Assembly: GCA_030446525.1 (NCBI GenBank) | Contig: JAUJNC010000010.1 | Location: 1-64,000 of the forward strand | DNA: 64,000 bases | Origin: Armatimonadaceae bacterium | Lineage (GTDB): Bacteria; Armatimonadota; Armatimonadia; Armatimonadales; Armatimonadaceae | Direction: 5' to 3' | Shown: positions 19,865-30,471 of the stretch, piece by piece | How positions within the stretch are numbered: position 1 is the stretch's first letter | How the letters are laid out: every line of letters starts with the position of its first letter | Position numbers and translations under genes: made by a program | The notes under the pieces: model-generated | Seen by the model: only the letters and a program-made list of their open reading frames with translations | Told to the model about the DNA's origin: nothing | Databases searched by the model: none

Positions 19865-20529
19865 ATGGGCGTAACTTCCGAGGAAACGACACCGGAGCCG
19901 CAGGCGGAGTTCCTTATCGGGCCGAAACAAACCCTGGTCTGTTTGGGGGACTCGATCACGCAGAACGCGGCGGGATACTGCCCTGCTCGCCGCCCTGATC
20001 GCGGCGGCGTACCCGGGGCGCGGCATCACGGTCATCAACGCGGGGATCTCCGGCAACAGAGTGCCGGACCTGCTCGCCCGTCTCGACCACGACGTGCTCG
20101 CGCACCGGCCGGATTGGGTGACCGTAAACGTCGGCATCAACGACGTGTGGCACGGGCTGACCGGCTGGGGACGGGCGGCGTGCCGCTGCCGGAGTACCGG
20201 GCGGGATTGGAAGCCCTGGCGGACCGGCTCCTTGCCGCCGGGGCGAACGTGGTGTTGCTGCCGCCCACCGTGATCGAGGAAAACCCGCAAAGCGAGGGCA
20301 ACCGCCGGCTGGCCGGCTACCGCGCCGCCATGCGCGACGTCGGCCGGGCGCGCGGCGTCCCCGTCGCCCCCACCGACACCGATTTCGACCGGGCGCTCGC
20401 CGCCGGCAAGTCCGCCGACCCCGGCTACTCCCTCACCACCGACGGCGTACACATGCGCCCGGCGGGCGACGCCGTGATGGCCCTTGCCGTACTCAAAACT
20501 CTGAACTTTTTCCCGGACGGACCGGTTAA
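19865..20529 (+). CDS. SGNH/GDSL-type esterase or lipase, frameshifted
   Basis: Block I GDSITQN follows the N-terminal MGVTSEETTPEPQAEFLIGP. Block III is VGINDVWHGL (in a second frame), and block V is DGVHMRPAGDAVMA with the catalytic Asp-x-x-His pair. These define an SGNH hydrolase acting on ester substrates. There is no signal peptide, so it is probably cytoplasmic. Frame shifts occur near 19980 and 20170. The end is uncertain: a shifted TAA at 20527-20529 just before the next gene is the likeliest stop. The uninterrupted frame otherwise runs into the next gene. Confidence 0.75.
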
Positions 20530-20540
20530 AACGAGAAACA

Positions 20541-20887
20541 ATGGCCCAAGTGAAACGGCGATATACGACCACGGACGGCGTGGACTGGATCGTGAGCGTG
20601 TCCTGGGACGAGCGAAGTCTGGACAAAGCCCACTGGTTCGAGGCGAAAGTCGAGGCCGTGGAGGAGAAGACCGGCCGCAAGTACGCCTTCCCCCGCGAGA
20701 TCCGTACCTACCGCATCGGCGAGCCGGAGCGCCCCTCCGCGACTGGGTGGCCCGCGACTGGGACGGCGACCGCGAGGCGGCCGTCGACCACCACCTGGGA
20801 ACCATCTACCGCCGCGTCTACGACTTCATCGAGCGCGGGCACTCGAGGCCGGCGAGGTCTCAAGAGACCACGCCCTTCTGCCGATAA
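20541..20887 (+). CDS. Hypothetical protein, one frameshift
   Basis: Reads MAQVKRRYTTTDGVDWIVSV, then HWFEAKVEAVEEKTGRKYAF, and after a shift near 20730 WVARDWDGDREAAVDHHLGT, ending SQETTPFCR at 20887. About 115 residues, charged, with no membrane span or signal peptide. No family recognised. It starts about 10 bp after the SGNH hydrolase and could share its transcript. Confidence 0.5.
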
Positions 20888-21015
20888 TCACCGCGACTGT
20901 GTGGCGCCCCGCCGTGGTATACTACAAACGGCTGACAGCGTTGCCGGCCCCGCGAACGGCTTGTGCCGCGGATCGGTCGGTACCTGTTTGCGTTCAACAC
21001 AGCGAGGTGGAACTC

Positions 21016-21356
<341 letters not shown>

Positions 21357-21389
21357 ACCACCTCCCCGATCCCCGGAGGTACCGGGCCC

Positions 21390-21887
21390 GTGGCGCTGCC
21401 ACTGCCCCTCGCGGGAACCCCGGCCGCCCGCGCCGCCGAAGCGTGGGCGGCCTTCCAGGAGCGTCGTGACGCCCTGGTGGCCCGGATGGAGATGGCCACC
21501 TGCGACGGATGCGACGGCTGCGGTCTGCGCTGCATGGCCGGCTTCAAGGTGACGCGCCAGGAGTACGACGCCGTCCAGGCGTACCTGCGCACCCTGCCGC
21601 CGGACGAGGTGGACCGGGTGCGCCGGCAGGAAAAAACCGTCCCCTGGCCGGGCGCGGAGGAGACGGGGGCGACGGTGACGTATTGCCGCTTCCGCGACGG
21701 GGAGAAGAAAAACTGCTCCGTGTATCCGGTCCGGCCCACCGTCTGCCGCCTGTTCGGGCACACTCGCTGGCTCCCCTGTCCCATCGAAGCCGTCCAGCAT
21801 GTCCCCGACGGCTCGCCCGAGCTGTGGGACCAATACGCCGCGTTCGAGCGCAAAACCTGGGACGAGTGGGACGACCTGCTGTCCTAG
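21390..21887 (+). CDS. YkgJ-family cysteine-cluster protein
   Basis: The 165-residue protein starts at GTG 21390 and carries a CxxCxxCxxxC cluster ([11 protein letters not shown]) and later cysteines in [23 protein letters not shown], the pattern of the YkgJ/UPF0153 family of presumed Zn/Fe-S-binding proteins. The function is unknown. It lies 33 bp after the P-II gene and its stop overlaps the aroC stop on the other strand (CTAG serves both). Confidence 0.8.
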   Translation: MALPLPLAGTPAARAAEAWAAFQERRDALVARMEMATCDGCDGCGLRCMAGFKVTRQEYDAVQAYLRTLPPDEVDRVRRQEKTVPWPGAEETGATVTYCRFRDGEKKNCSVYPVRPTVCRLFGHTRWLPCPIEAVQHVPDGSPELWDQYAAFERKTWDEWDDLLS

Positions 21888-22978
21888 TCGGCCGCCCTCC
21901 CTCCGGAGGCGGTTTGCCGCAGCAGGTGGTCGGCTAGGACCAGGGCGACCATGGCCTCGACGGTGGCGACGGCGCGGGGGACGACGCACGGGTCGTGACG
22001 GCCTTTGGCCCGGAAGGTGACGGTCTCGCCGGTCGTCGACACCGTGCTCTGCTCCTGCAGGATCGTGGCCACCGGCTTGAAGGCGACGCGCAGCACGATG
22101 TTCTCCCCGTTGGAGATGCCGCCCTGGATCCCGCCGGAATGGTTGGTCAGGGTTCCGACGCGCCCCTGCTTCATCACGAAGGGGTCGTTGTGCGCCGAGC
22201 CGCGCATCAGCACGCTCCCGAACCCTTCGCCGACCTCGAAGCCGCGCGCGGCGGGGATGGACATCAGCGCCCGGGCGAGATCGGCGGTGAGCTTGTCGAA
22301 GACGGGCTCGCCCAGGCCGGCGGGCACGCCGCGCGCGACCAGCTCGACGATGCCCCCCAGCGAATCGCCCTCCTTGCGGGCGGCCTCGATGGCCGCGATC
22401 ATCCGCTCCGCCGCGTCCGGGTCCGGGCAGCGCACGATGTTGGCGTCGACGGCCTCGCGCCCCACCCGGTCGACGTCCACCTGTCCCCGGATGTCCGCGA
22501 CCTGCAGTACATAGCCGGCGATCTCCGTCCCGCAGCGCTGGGCGAGCAGGCGCCGGGCGACGCCGCCGCCGGCGACCCGGCCGATCGCCTCCCGGTACGA
22601 CGCCCGGCCCCCGCCGCGCCAGTCGCGGACGCCGAACTTGGCCTGGTAGGTGTAGTCGGCGTGGCTCGGGCGGTACAGGTCCTTCATCTCGCTGTAGTCT
22701 TTGGACCGGGCGTCGGCGTTGCGCACCAGCAGCCCGATGGGCGTGCCCATGGTCACGCCCTCGTGGACGCCGGATAAGATCTCGACCTCGTCGCCCTCCC
22801 GGCGCTGCGTCGTGATGCGGCTCTGCCCGGGCCGCCGCCGATCCAGATCCTCCTGGATGTCCTGCTCGGTCAGAGGGATGCCGGGCGGACACCCGTCCAC
22901 CACGCACCCGACGGTGGGGCCGTGGGACTCCCCCCAGGTCGTGAGCCGGAACAACGTGCCAAAGGTGCTTCCTGCCAT
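21884..22978 (-). CDS. aroC: Chorismate synthase
   Basis: Intact 364-residue enzyme making chorismate from EPSP with reduced FMN. The three family signatures are seen: [14 protein letters not shown] near the N-terminus, [20 protein letters not shown] mid-protein, and [17 protein letters not shown] near the C-terminus. It is transcribed alone, convergent with the YkgJ gene. Confidence 0.97.
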   Translation of the reverse strand: MAGSTFGTLFRLTTWGESHGPTVGCVVDGCPPGIPLTEQDIQEDLDRRRPGQSRITTQRREGDEVEILSGVHEGVTMGTPIGLLVRNADARSKDYSEMKDLYRPSHADYTYQAKFGVRDWRGGGRASYREAIGRVAGGGVARRLLAQRCGTEIAGYVLQVADIRGQVDVDRVGREAVDANIVRCPDPDAAERMIAAIEAARKEGDSLGGIVELVARGVPAGLGEPVFDKLTADLARALMSIPAARGFEVGEGFGSVLMRGSAHNDPFVMKQGRVGTLTNHSGGIQGGISNGENIVLRVAFKPVATILQEQSTVSTTGETVTFRAKGRHDPCVVPRAVATVEAMVALVLADHLLRQTASGGRAAD

Positions 22979-22984
22979 GGGTTC

Positions 22985-22993
22985 AGTGTATCA
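22985..22993 (-). promoter_or_regulatory. aroC extended -10 (TGATACACT), leaderless
   Basis: On the minus strand TGATACACT (TGn + TACACT) ends 7 bp before the aroC ATG, so the start site should coincide with the start codon. No good -35 is visible. Confidence 0.45.
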
Positions 22994-23086
22994 CAAAGGG
23001 CGGGTAAACGCAGCCGGTTCGCGCCCGATCCGCCCTCCAGGCGTTGCCCGGCACGCTCGCTCGGGCGCATCGGCGTGTTCCGCACC

Positions 23087-23133
23087 TTGCGCTCCTCTGG
23101 ACCTTCATGGTATAAATGATTAATCTAGATTAA
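23087..23133 (+). promoter_or_regulatory. Efflux operon promoter with MarR-type palindromic operator
   Basis: TTGCGC (23087-23092) and TATAAA (23111-23116) are 18 bp apart. The perfect 14-bp palindrome TTAATCTAGATTAA (23120-23133) covers the expected transcription start. MarR proteins typically bind short AT-rich palindromes of this kind, and a marR-like gene closes the operon, so autoregulation is likely. Confidence 0.6.
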
Positions 23134-23163
23134 ACTTTAAGGTGTATAAAGGCTTTCCGTATC

Positions 23164-24821
23164 ATGAAACGTTGGCTTTCCATCATCGGCGCGCTGCTGA
23201 TCCTTGCTGTGCTGATGGGGTGGCGCTTTACACAGCAACAGGCAAAAGCTGCGGCAGAAAAGCGTGCGGGCGAAGCAATGCGAAGCGCACCGGCCCTGGT
23301 AGAGACAGCTATGGTAGCACGGCAGGATATCGTGAAGACCGTTGAGGCTGTAGGCAACGTCGAGGCCCCTCTGTCCGTCGATGTTACTCCCAAAGTTACG
23401 GGGCGTATTCTGTATCTGGGCGTCCGCGAGGGTGACAGAGTGCAGGCGGGGCAGGTCTTGGTCCGCATCGATCCCGCGGAGGTGCAGGCTGAGGTGCGCC
23501 TTAAGAAGGCGGCTCTGGCGGGGGCCCGATCCCGCCTCACGGAAGCTGCCATGACAAAGAATGCCCAGAAAGTGAACGTCGCCAGCGTCGTCCGACAGCA
23601 GCAGGCGGCGCTGAGAACGGCGCAGGCGCAGGACAAACAGGCGCGGTCCGATTACGAGGCGCAGATCGCCGCCGCCGAGGCGACGGTCGCGGATGCGGAA
23701 GGACGCATCGCCTCTGCGGCAGCCGATATCGCCGGGGCCGACGCCGCCATCGCCAGCGCCGAGGCGGACGTGGCCAATGCCGCGACGGAGTTGGCGCGGC
23801 AGGAATCGCTGCTCAAAGAGGGCGCCACCTCGAAGCAGGTCGTCGATAATGCCCGCACGACGCTGAAGGTGCGAGAGGCCGCGCTGAGGCAGGCGCAGAC
23901 GGGGCGCCGCGCCGCCGTCGCCGGGCGCGACTCCGCCCAGGCGCAAAAGCGGGCTGCGGAACGGCAGGCACAGATCGTCCGGAACAAAGTCAGGGCCGAC
24001 GTCGCCGCTTCTGCCGCGACCGTCGCGCAGGCGCAGGCCACCCTGGAATCGGCGCGGGCGAACACCGCGCAGGCGCCGGCCTACGCACAGAACCTCGCCG
24101 CGCTTCAGGCTGCCGTCGAAGCCGCCGAAGCGGATCTGCGGGCTGCCGAAGCGCGTCTGGCCGACACGACGCTGCGTGCCCCGATCACGGGGATCGTCAC
24201 GCAGCGCGCGGTGGACACGGGTGCGCTGGCATCTCCCGGCCAGTCGATCCTTTCCGTACAGGCGGTGCAGCAGGTCTGGGCAACGGTGTCGATTCTCGAA
24301 GAGGTCAGCCGCCGCATCTACCAGGGCCAGACGGCGAGCGTGATCTTTGACGCCCTGCCGGGCGATATGTTCGCCGGGCGCGGATCGCCCAGATCTTGCC
24401 CGCCGCCGACGCCCAGAGCCGCCAGTTCACGCGCGCGTCCGGGTCGATAACCAAAATAACCGGATCAAGCCCGGGATGTTCGGGCGCGTGACGTTCGTGA
24501 CGGAGAAGGCGGAGGACGCTGGTAGCCCCCCTGGAGGCGGTAAAGACCGACCCCACGAAGCCCGGCGCCGGCTCCGTAACCGTTGTGGCCGATGGTAAAG
24601 CGCAGACGCGGCAGGTTCAGACCGGCCTGGACAACGGCAAGGTGCTCGTCCTGAAGAGCGGCGTCACAGACGGCGACCAGGTGATCATCCTTTCAGCGCG
24701 CCCGGTCAAAGACGGTCAGCCGGTCAGGGCGGGCGGCGCCGGCAATCGCCGCCCGGAGGCCTCTGCATCCGCCGCGAACGCCGGCGGAAACGCGCCCGCA
24801 CGGGAAGGAAGCGCCCGGTAA
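23164..24821 (+). CDS. RND efflux periplasmic adaptor (HlyD/MFP family), frameshifted 3' end
   Basis: Signal anchor MKRWLSIIGALLILAVLMGW is followed by the lipoyl half GNVEAPLSVDVTPKVTGRIL and VREGDRVQAGQVLVRIDP. A very long Ala/Glu/Arg-rich coiled-coil hairpin follows (residues about 105-330), then the second lipoyl half RAPITGIVTQRAVDTGALAS and the beta-barrel. After shifts near 24370 and 24520 the C-terminus reads TRQVQTGLDNGKVLVLKSGV and ends in the TAATG overlap with the pump gene. It joins the inner-membrane pump to an outer-membrane channel; no TolC gene is in the window. Confidence 0.9.
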
Positions 24822-27800
24822 TGAATATCGCCCGTTTCTCCGTCACGCGGCCGGTCGCCGTGACCATGCGCATCGCGGCACTCGTACTTGCTCGGAGCCG
24901 TCTGCTTCCTGCGCCTGCCGGTGGATCTGCTGCCCAACGTCACCCTGCCGACGGTCGCGATCGTGACCACCTGCTCAACGTCGCTCCGGAGGAGATCGAG
25001 GCCCAGGTCACCAAGCTTCTCGAGCGGGCCGTCTCCTCTGCGCCCGGCTCTTTACGAGGTGCAGTCGACTTCCAACCAGGGCAGGCTGTTCGTGCGCGTC
25101 CAGTTCCAGTGGGGCGCGGATATCGGGCAGGCCGCCGTCGATGTCCTGCAGGTGCAGCGCGCCCGGCGCGAGTTTCCGTCCGATCCGACCTGGAAAGCCC
25201 CATCGTCTTCAAGTTCGACCTCCCAGACGCCGATCCTCATCTTCGGCGTTTCCGGCGAATCGGACCTGGTGAAAGCTGCGCACGCTCCTGGACAATCAGG
25301 TCGCGCCCGTCCTCGAGAGCGCGGACGTCGCGGCGGTGAACGTCACCGGCGGGGAAGAGCGGGCCATCATCGTGGATGTAGACCCCGAGAAAACTGCGGG
25401 CGCGCGGCCTGTCGCTGGCGCAGGTCTCGACCGCATCGCCAAAGAGAACCCGAACCTGCCCGCCGGCATCGCCAAACAGAGCGAGACGGAGCATACCATC
25501 TGCTCGACCGGCTTTAACAGCATCGACGAGATCAAGGCGGTCCCGGTCGACGCCTTCGGGGGCAGGCTTGTCTCGCTCGGCGAGATCGCCAACGTGCGTG
25601 ATGCCAAGACGGAGACGCGCATCCACACCCGCCTGAACGGCGAACCGGCCGTTGGCGTTCTGATCGTCCGGCAGAGCGGCGCGAACACGATAAAAACCGC
25701 CGAAGCCGTCCGCGAGAGGTTGGAGCAGGCGAAGAAACTGTATCCCGGCCTCCACTGGAGCCTCGCCTACGACCAATCGCGTTTCATCGAGGCTTCCGTG
25801 CATCGGGTCGGGGAGGACGCCATCATCGGCGGAACGCTCGCCGTGATCATCCTCCTTTTTCCTGCGCAACGTCCGGTCCACACTGGTGGTGGCGCTGTCG
25901 ATTCCTGTTTCGATCGTCTCCACGTTCGCGCTGGTCTATCTCTGCGGCTTTACGCTAAACACGATGTCGCTGGCGGGACTGGCGCTGGCGGTCGGCCTGA
26001 TCGTGGACGATGCGGTGGTCGTGCTGGAGAACATCTTCCGGCACATCGAGCGCGACAAGATGCGCGAGCGGCGGAGGCCGCCGTCTCCGGGACGCAGGAG
26101 ATCCTGACCGCGGTCGTCGCCTCGACGCTGACGATCATGATCGTCTTCCTGCCGCTCCTGCTCATCCAGGGGCAGGCGGGACAGATGTTCACGCGCCTCG
26201 CGCTGGTCGTCATCTTCTCCATCGGCGTCTCGCTTCTGGACGCCGCCACGGTCGTACCGATGCTCGCCCGCGCTTTATCAAGGCGGAGGACTATGCGGAC
26301 GCCGAGCATGTCCATGGTGCGACGGAGAAGCAGAAGGGGCTGCTGGGCCGCTTCTTCCGCTGGGCGGGGCGACGCTTCGACGCCCTGGACGAGTCGTACT
26401 CGCCGCGGGCTGCTGTGGTCGCTGAGGCGGCGCCGGTGGGTGGTCGGCGGGGCGTTCGGCGCCTGCGCGCTGTCCCTGCTGCTGGTCCCCTTCATCGGCG
26501 TCGTCGGCCTGGATGCCGCAGACGGACAGCGGCGACTTCCAGGTCTTTGTCAAGATGCCCATCGGGACCAGCTTCGCCAAGACCAATGAGGTCATGCTGA
26601 AGGTCGAGAAGATCTTGCAGGACAATCCGAATGCCGCACGGTCTTCTCGGCGGCAGGAACGAACCTTTCCGTTCGCGGCGTCTCGTCTTCGCTGTCCTCG
26701 AACCAGGGGCCTGTATCGTCAAGCTCAAGGACGACCCGCGAGGCGGCCACGCAGGAGGTAGCACGGGGACCTGCGGCGCAAGATGGGCCAGATCCCGGGC
26801 GTGCGCCCCCGGCTGAACCAGATCGATCTGGTTACCCAGATGCTGACCGGCGGCAGCCAGGTCGAGGTCAATATCTTCGGTGAGAACCTGGACGGTTCGT
26901 CGCGCCTTTCGCGCGAGGTGATGGACAAAGGCCGCGAGGTTTCCGGCTGGCAGAACGTCGACGTGAACTGGCAGGACGCTCCGCCAGAGTTGCAGTGGAA
27001 GGTGGACTGGCAGAAGGCGCTGCAAACTCGGCTTTTCGTTCTCGGACATCGCGGGCGCGATCGGCACCGCGACCCGCGGCAACATCGCTTCCTACTATCA
27101 GGAGAACGGCTTCCAGTACCCGATCCAGGTGCAGCCCTCGAGGCCCGGCGAAAGACGCTGGACGCACCTCGCCCTGCTGCTTCAAGCCCGCCCTCACCCC
27201 CGGGTACCCTTGGGTGCCCCTCTCCCAAGTTTGGGAGAGGGGTGGCCCGCAGGGCCGGGGTGAGGGCGCCGCGCCCGCGCCGACCATCGAGCCTGCGGCA
27301 GGTGGCGCGCCCGGTGTTGGGACCGGCCCGAGCGAGATAACGCGTCTGAACCGGCAGCGGTACGTCGCCGTGTCCGGCACGCCGGAAGGCCGGTCCGCGG
27401 GCGAGATCCAGGAGGAGATCGGCGCGCGGATGAAGACGATCAGCCTCCCGGAGGGATACCGCTGGGACTGGGGCAGCAGCCAGAAGCGCCGCGGTCAAGA
27501 GTTCGCCGGCATGGGCTGGCGGTGGTCCTCGCGATCGCGCGCTGATCTACATGCTGCTGGCGTCACAGTTCGAATCGCCTGTCCACCCGCTGACGATCCT
27601 GCTGTCCGTGCCGCTCTCCGTGATCGGCGTGATCCTGGCGCTGTTCCTCACCGAGGGCTTCTTCGGCCTGACGGCCTTCATCGGCCTGCTGCTGCTGGTC
27701 GGCATCGTCGTCAAGAACGGCATCCCGCTGATCGACTACACGAACCTGCTGCGGGAGCGGGGCAGGACGCGCGACGAGGCGGTCCTGGAGGCGTCGCCCA

Positions 27801-28152
27801 CCCGGCTGCGCCCCATCCTGATGACCAGCCTGGCGGCGGGCTCGGTACGCCGCCGCTCGCGCTCGGCCTGGGAGAGGGTTCGGAGACACCGTCCCGCTGG
27901 CGACATCGGTGGTCGGCGGGCTGACGACCTCGACACTGCTGACTCTTCGTGGTACCATGCGTCTACACGATGTTCGACGACCCGCGCGGCGCCTCCGCGG
28001 AGGCGATGACAAGGACCTGGCGCGCCCGCCGCTCGTCGAGCCGTCCGTCGAGTCGGTGGAGCGGGAACGGATACGAGAGGGTACCGTCGCGCCCCGGTCC
28101 GGTGGTGCAGAGATGCTATCGGAACGCAGGAGGGGCAGGAGAAATCGATTGA
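24821..28152 (+). CDS. RND multidrug efflux transporter (HAE1/AcrB type), heavily frameshifted
   Basis: About 1,100 codons spread over at least ten frame breaks. Landmarks: MNIARFSVTRPVAVTMRIAA, VDLLPNVTLPTVAIVTT, the TM4 acidic pair GLALAVGLIVDDAVVVLENI, IMIVFLPLLLIQGQAGQMF, and the TM10-12 region FFGLTAFIGLLLLVGIVVKN followed by VEASPTRLRPILMTSLAAG-type sequence. It exports small molecules with proton influx in complex with the upstream adaptor. A 78-bp REP-like repeat is embedded at 27190-27267. The break density is the highest in the window, so real loss of function cannot be excluded. Confidence 0.88.
27190..27267. repeat. REP-like palindromic repeat, copy B, inside the RND pump gene
   Basis: An outer inverted repeat (GCCCTCACCCCCGG at the left, CCGGGGTGAGGGC at the right) encloses CCCCTCTCCCAA / TTGGGAGAGGGG and smaller hairpins. 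It shares GCCCTCACCCCCGG and the CCCCTCTCCCA arm with copy A in pglZ. In one frame it reads LTPGYPWVPLSQVWERG. It is inserted in a periplasmic loop region of the pump. Confidence 0.8.
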
Positions 28153-28830
28153 TTAACAAGGCAAGGGACGGTACCGCAGGTCATCCCCAGGCCGGCAGGG
28201 ACGAAACGCTCCCCGGTCGGTCCACGGGACAGCAGGTCGGAGTCCGGCCAGAGGGTGCTCCTCCTGCTTCGTCTCGGGCATCACAGACGCCGGCCCTGCA
28301 GCCCGATCAAAAGGCCGAAGATGCCCTGTCGGAACTGGCGCAGCACGCCGAGCGAGTCTTACCAGAGATCGCCCGACGCTTGTTCACGCTCGACCCGGCG
28401 CACCCGCTCGCGGATCTGCCCAACGCACAACTCAAAGTGTGCTCCTGCTTCTGGACGGGGCGCGCACCATGTCGCAAGTCAGCGAGGAGCCTGAACATCA
28501 CCGTCAGCGCTGTGACGCAGCTTGCGGATCGCCTGGAGAAGGCCGGTCTGGTCGAGCGCCACGGTGTCGACAGGGCGGGTCCCGGCGACCGACGTGCCCG
28601 GTATCTGGCCTTAACGGCGCATGGCGCGTCGCTCATGGAGTCGCGGCGGCAGCGACGCGTCGAACGCGTCGCTGCCGCCCTAGCCCACGTCCCTGCCACA
28701 CCAAGCCCGGATTGTGGTGGCACTGGAGATGCTCCTCACCGCCTGTAGGCAGATCGGCGAGAGTGGCGAAGCGATCGACGAGCGCACCGGCCAGGGCTTC
28801 CAGGGAGTGCAGGCGGACAGAACAGTCTGA
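28149..28830 (+). CDS. MarR-family transcriptional regulator, frameshifted
   Basis: The winged-helix core reads LNITVSAVTQLADRLEKAGL, VERHGVD, DRRARYLALTAHGASLM. Around it, shifts near 28436, 28492 and 28710 must be repaired; the repaired C-terminus is VVALEMLLTACRQIG ending at TGA 28828-28830. A TTG start at 28149 has GGAG 8 bp upstream and overlaps the pump stop as TTGA. Position at the end of the efflux operon and the palindrome at 23120 suggest it represses this operon until a ligand binds. Confidence 0.8.
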
Positions 28831-28917
28831 TATTCGCAACTGTTTCGGCAACCCGCATAATCATCACTCGATTAAAGGGATTCATGTCCAGCCTGTGCGG
28901 GCGAATGGCAATCACGT

Positions 28918-29418
28918 GTTTCAATTCCACGCTGGTTCGATTAAAGGAGGATTCTGCCCGCCGTCTCCCTTGCCGTCCGGCTGGTTTCAATTCCACGCTG
29001 GTTCGATTAAAGGTGGCAGAGGCGAGGAAGAATCTGCACGTTCGGGAGATGTTTCAATTCCACGCTGGTTCGATTAAAGGACCAAGTCGGAAACGTTGAC
29101 TATACCAGCGCGATCAAGTTTCAATTCCACGCTGGTTCGATTAAAGGCTCGCGAAACACCACGGCCCTGGCCCCGAGCGCGCAGGTTTCAATTCCACGCT
29201 GGTCCGATTAAAGGAACCGGGCGCTGCAGGAGGCGGGGCTGTTCATTTCCGACTTGTTTCAATTCCACGCTGGTCCGATTAAAGGAAAGCACTGCGGAAG
29301 GGCGCCCTGAGTTGTTAATCACTCGTTTCAATTCCACGCTGGTCCGATTAAACCCCCCAGGTCAGCGCAAGCATATCCAATAGCCCTTGTTTCAATTCCA
29401 CGCTGGTCCGATTAAAGG
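28918..29418 (-). CRISPR. CRISPR array, 8 repeats of 30 bp, 7 spacers, no cas genes seen
   Basis: Repeats begin at 28918, 28984, 29051, 29118, 29185, 29256, 29325 and 29389. On the plus strand they start GTTTCAATTCCACGCTGGT and end TCGATTAAAGG (first four) or CCGATTAAAGG (last four; the seventh ends AAACC). Spacers are 36, 37, 37, 37, 41, 39 and 34 bp. The reverse strand ends ATTGAAAC, the known 5' handle of type I/III crRNAs, so transcription should run right to left with the leader on the right. That side is occupied by an IS1-family element. A degenerate repeat end (TCGATTAAAGG near 28868) lies at the left. Confidence 0.95.
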
Positions 29419-30243
29419 GCTATGGATTTAGCTGCGTTGCTATGCTTGCCTGGTTCTGCCGGCGCTCCCAGCCCTTGGCGGCCTGCTGGTTGTGCTCCTC
29501 TACCAGCAGCAAGAAACGCTCGATCAGGTCGTCCTCGCGCTTGCGATGCACGCCGCACGAGGGGCGTACCAGACCGGATGGGCGCGGGCGCCACTTGGTA
29601 TGGAGACCTTCGACCTGGCTCGTCTGCCCAGAGCCCTTGTCGCAGGGAGGGTGCTGCCCTTCTGCAAAGAAGCGCGCATAGGCGCCCAAGTAGTCGGTGT
29701 GGACCGCTTTGTCCCGGTAGCCCGGGGGCACGTCCGACCAGACCAACTTGAGCATCGGGTCGGTGCGGTCCTGTCACGCAAGCGTGACATCGCCGATCAC
29801 GAAGCCGACCACCTGCCGGACCTGACGAGACACGGCGGTCCACAGCCACAGGCTGGCAGACACCCGGATGCAGAGTTCCTCGATCTCGATCACGTCATCC
29901 TTGGGCGCGGGCACACTCGTGATGCCGTGCTGCTGGAACTTGGCTTCTACTCGGGCTGCGTTTACGCACGGCCCGGATGCTCTGGCGCCCCACCTGGAGC
30001 GTGCGGGCGATGCCGCGCTGGGAAGTGCGCTCCCGCAGCGCCCGGCAGATCTGCTGCTCCTTCTGGGGCGTCAGCGCCCGGCTTTTGGGGTTGAGCGTGA
30101 AGGTCTTCTTGCAGCCGTGACAGCGGCAGCGTGCGGTGCCGCAGCGGTTGGTGCCGAACTTGATAACGTCTTTGCGGTTGCCGCAGTGCGGGCAGAGAGA
30201 GTGACCATACCCGAACTATCGGCACAACGCGCCCAAATCCATA
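29418..30243 (-). mobile_element. IS1-family element, copy 1, one terminus damaged
   Basis: The left end GGCTATGGATTTAGCTGCG abuts the last CRISPR repeat. The right end stops at AAATCCATA and lacks the terminal GCC found in copy 2 (33416-34247). No target duplication can be found, so one flank was probably rearranged. Confidence 0.85.
29420..30208 (-). pseudogene. IS1-family transposase (InsA/InsB-type), defective copy
   Basis: The N-terminal zinc-finger part (HCGNRKDVIKFGTNRCGTAR, CHGCKKTFTRNPKSRALTPQ) and the DDE part (DDVIEIEELCIRVSASLWLW, MLKLVWSDVPPGYRDKAVHT, KGSGQTSQVEGL) match IS1 transposases. The A7 slip sequence of copy 2 is replaced by CGTAAACG, so fusion by frameshifting is not possible here. 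A TGA interrupts the DDE part after GDVTLA, as in copy 2. Confidence 0.85.
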
Positions 30244-30344
30244 AGAGTTGTGGTAATTGGGTTTTCCTACTATATCTACGGTCTCATGACGTTGCTGAGA
30301 CACAACATCTGGTAGCAAAAACCTATTGCACCACAACCCTATAG
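30241..30344. repeat. MITE-like element with imperfect ~30-bp terminal inverted repeats
   Basis: Left arm (30244-30270) AGAGTTGTGGTAATTGGG... and the reverse complement of the right arm (30312-30344) AGGGTTGTGGTGCAATAGG... match at most positions. About 100 bp, no coding capacity. The parent element was not identified. Confidence 0.5.
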
Positions 30345-30471
30345 CCTTTCATGCCCACGAAAAGGAACGCCTTCAAATGGTGCAGAGGATCACCGACGCG
30401 GGAGACGATCGTTCATACACGATCATGAACGCGCTGGTCATCGAGAACTGCCTGAGGCAACTGCTGATTTT

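Noticed and set aside
28848..28876. A ninth CRISPR repeat at the left end
   Set aside because: Only the last ~11 bp match the repeat; counted as a degenerate terminal remnant and not as a repeat.
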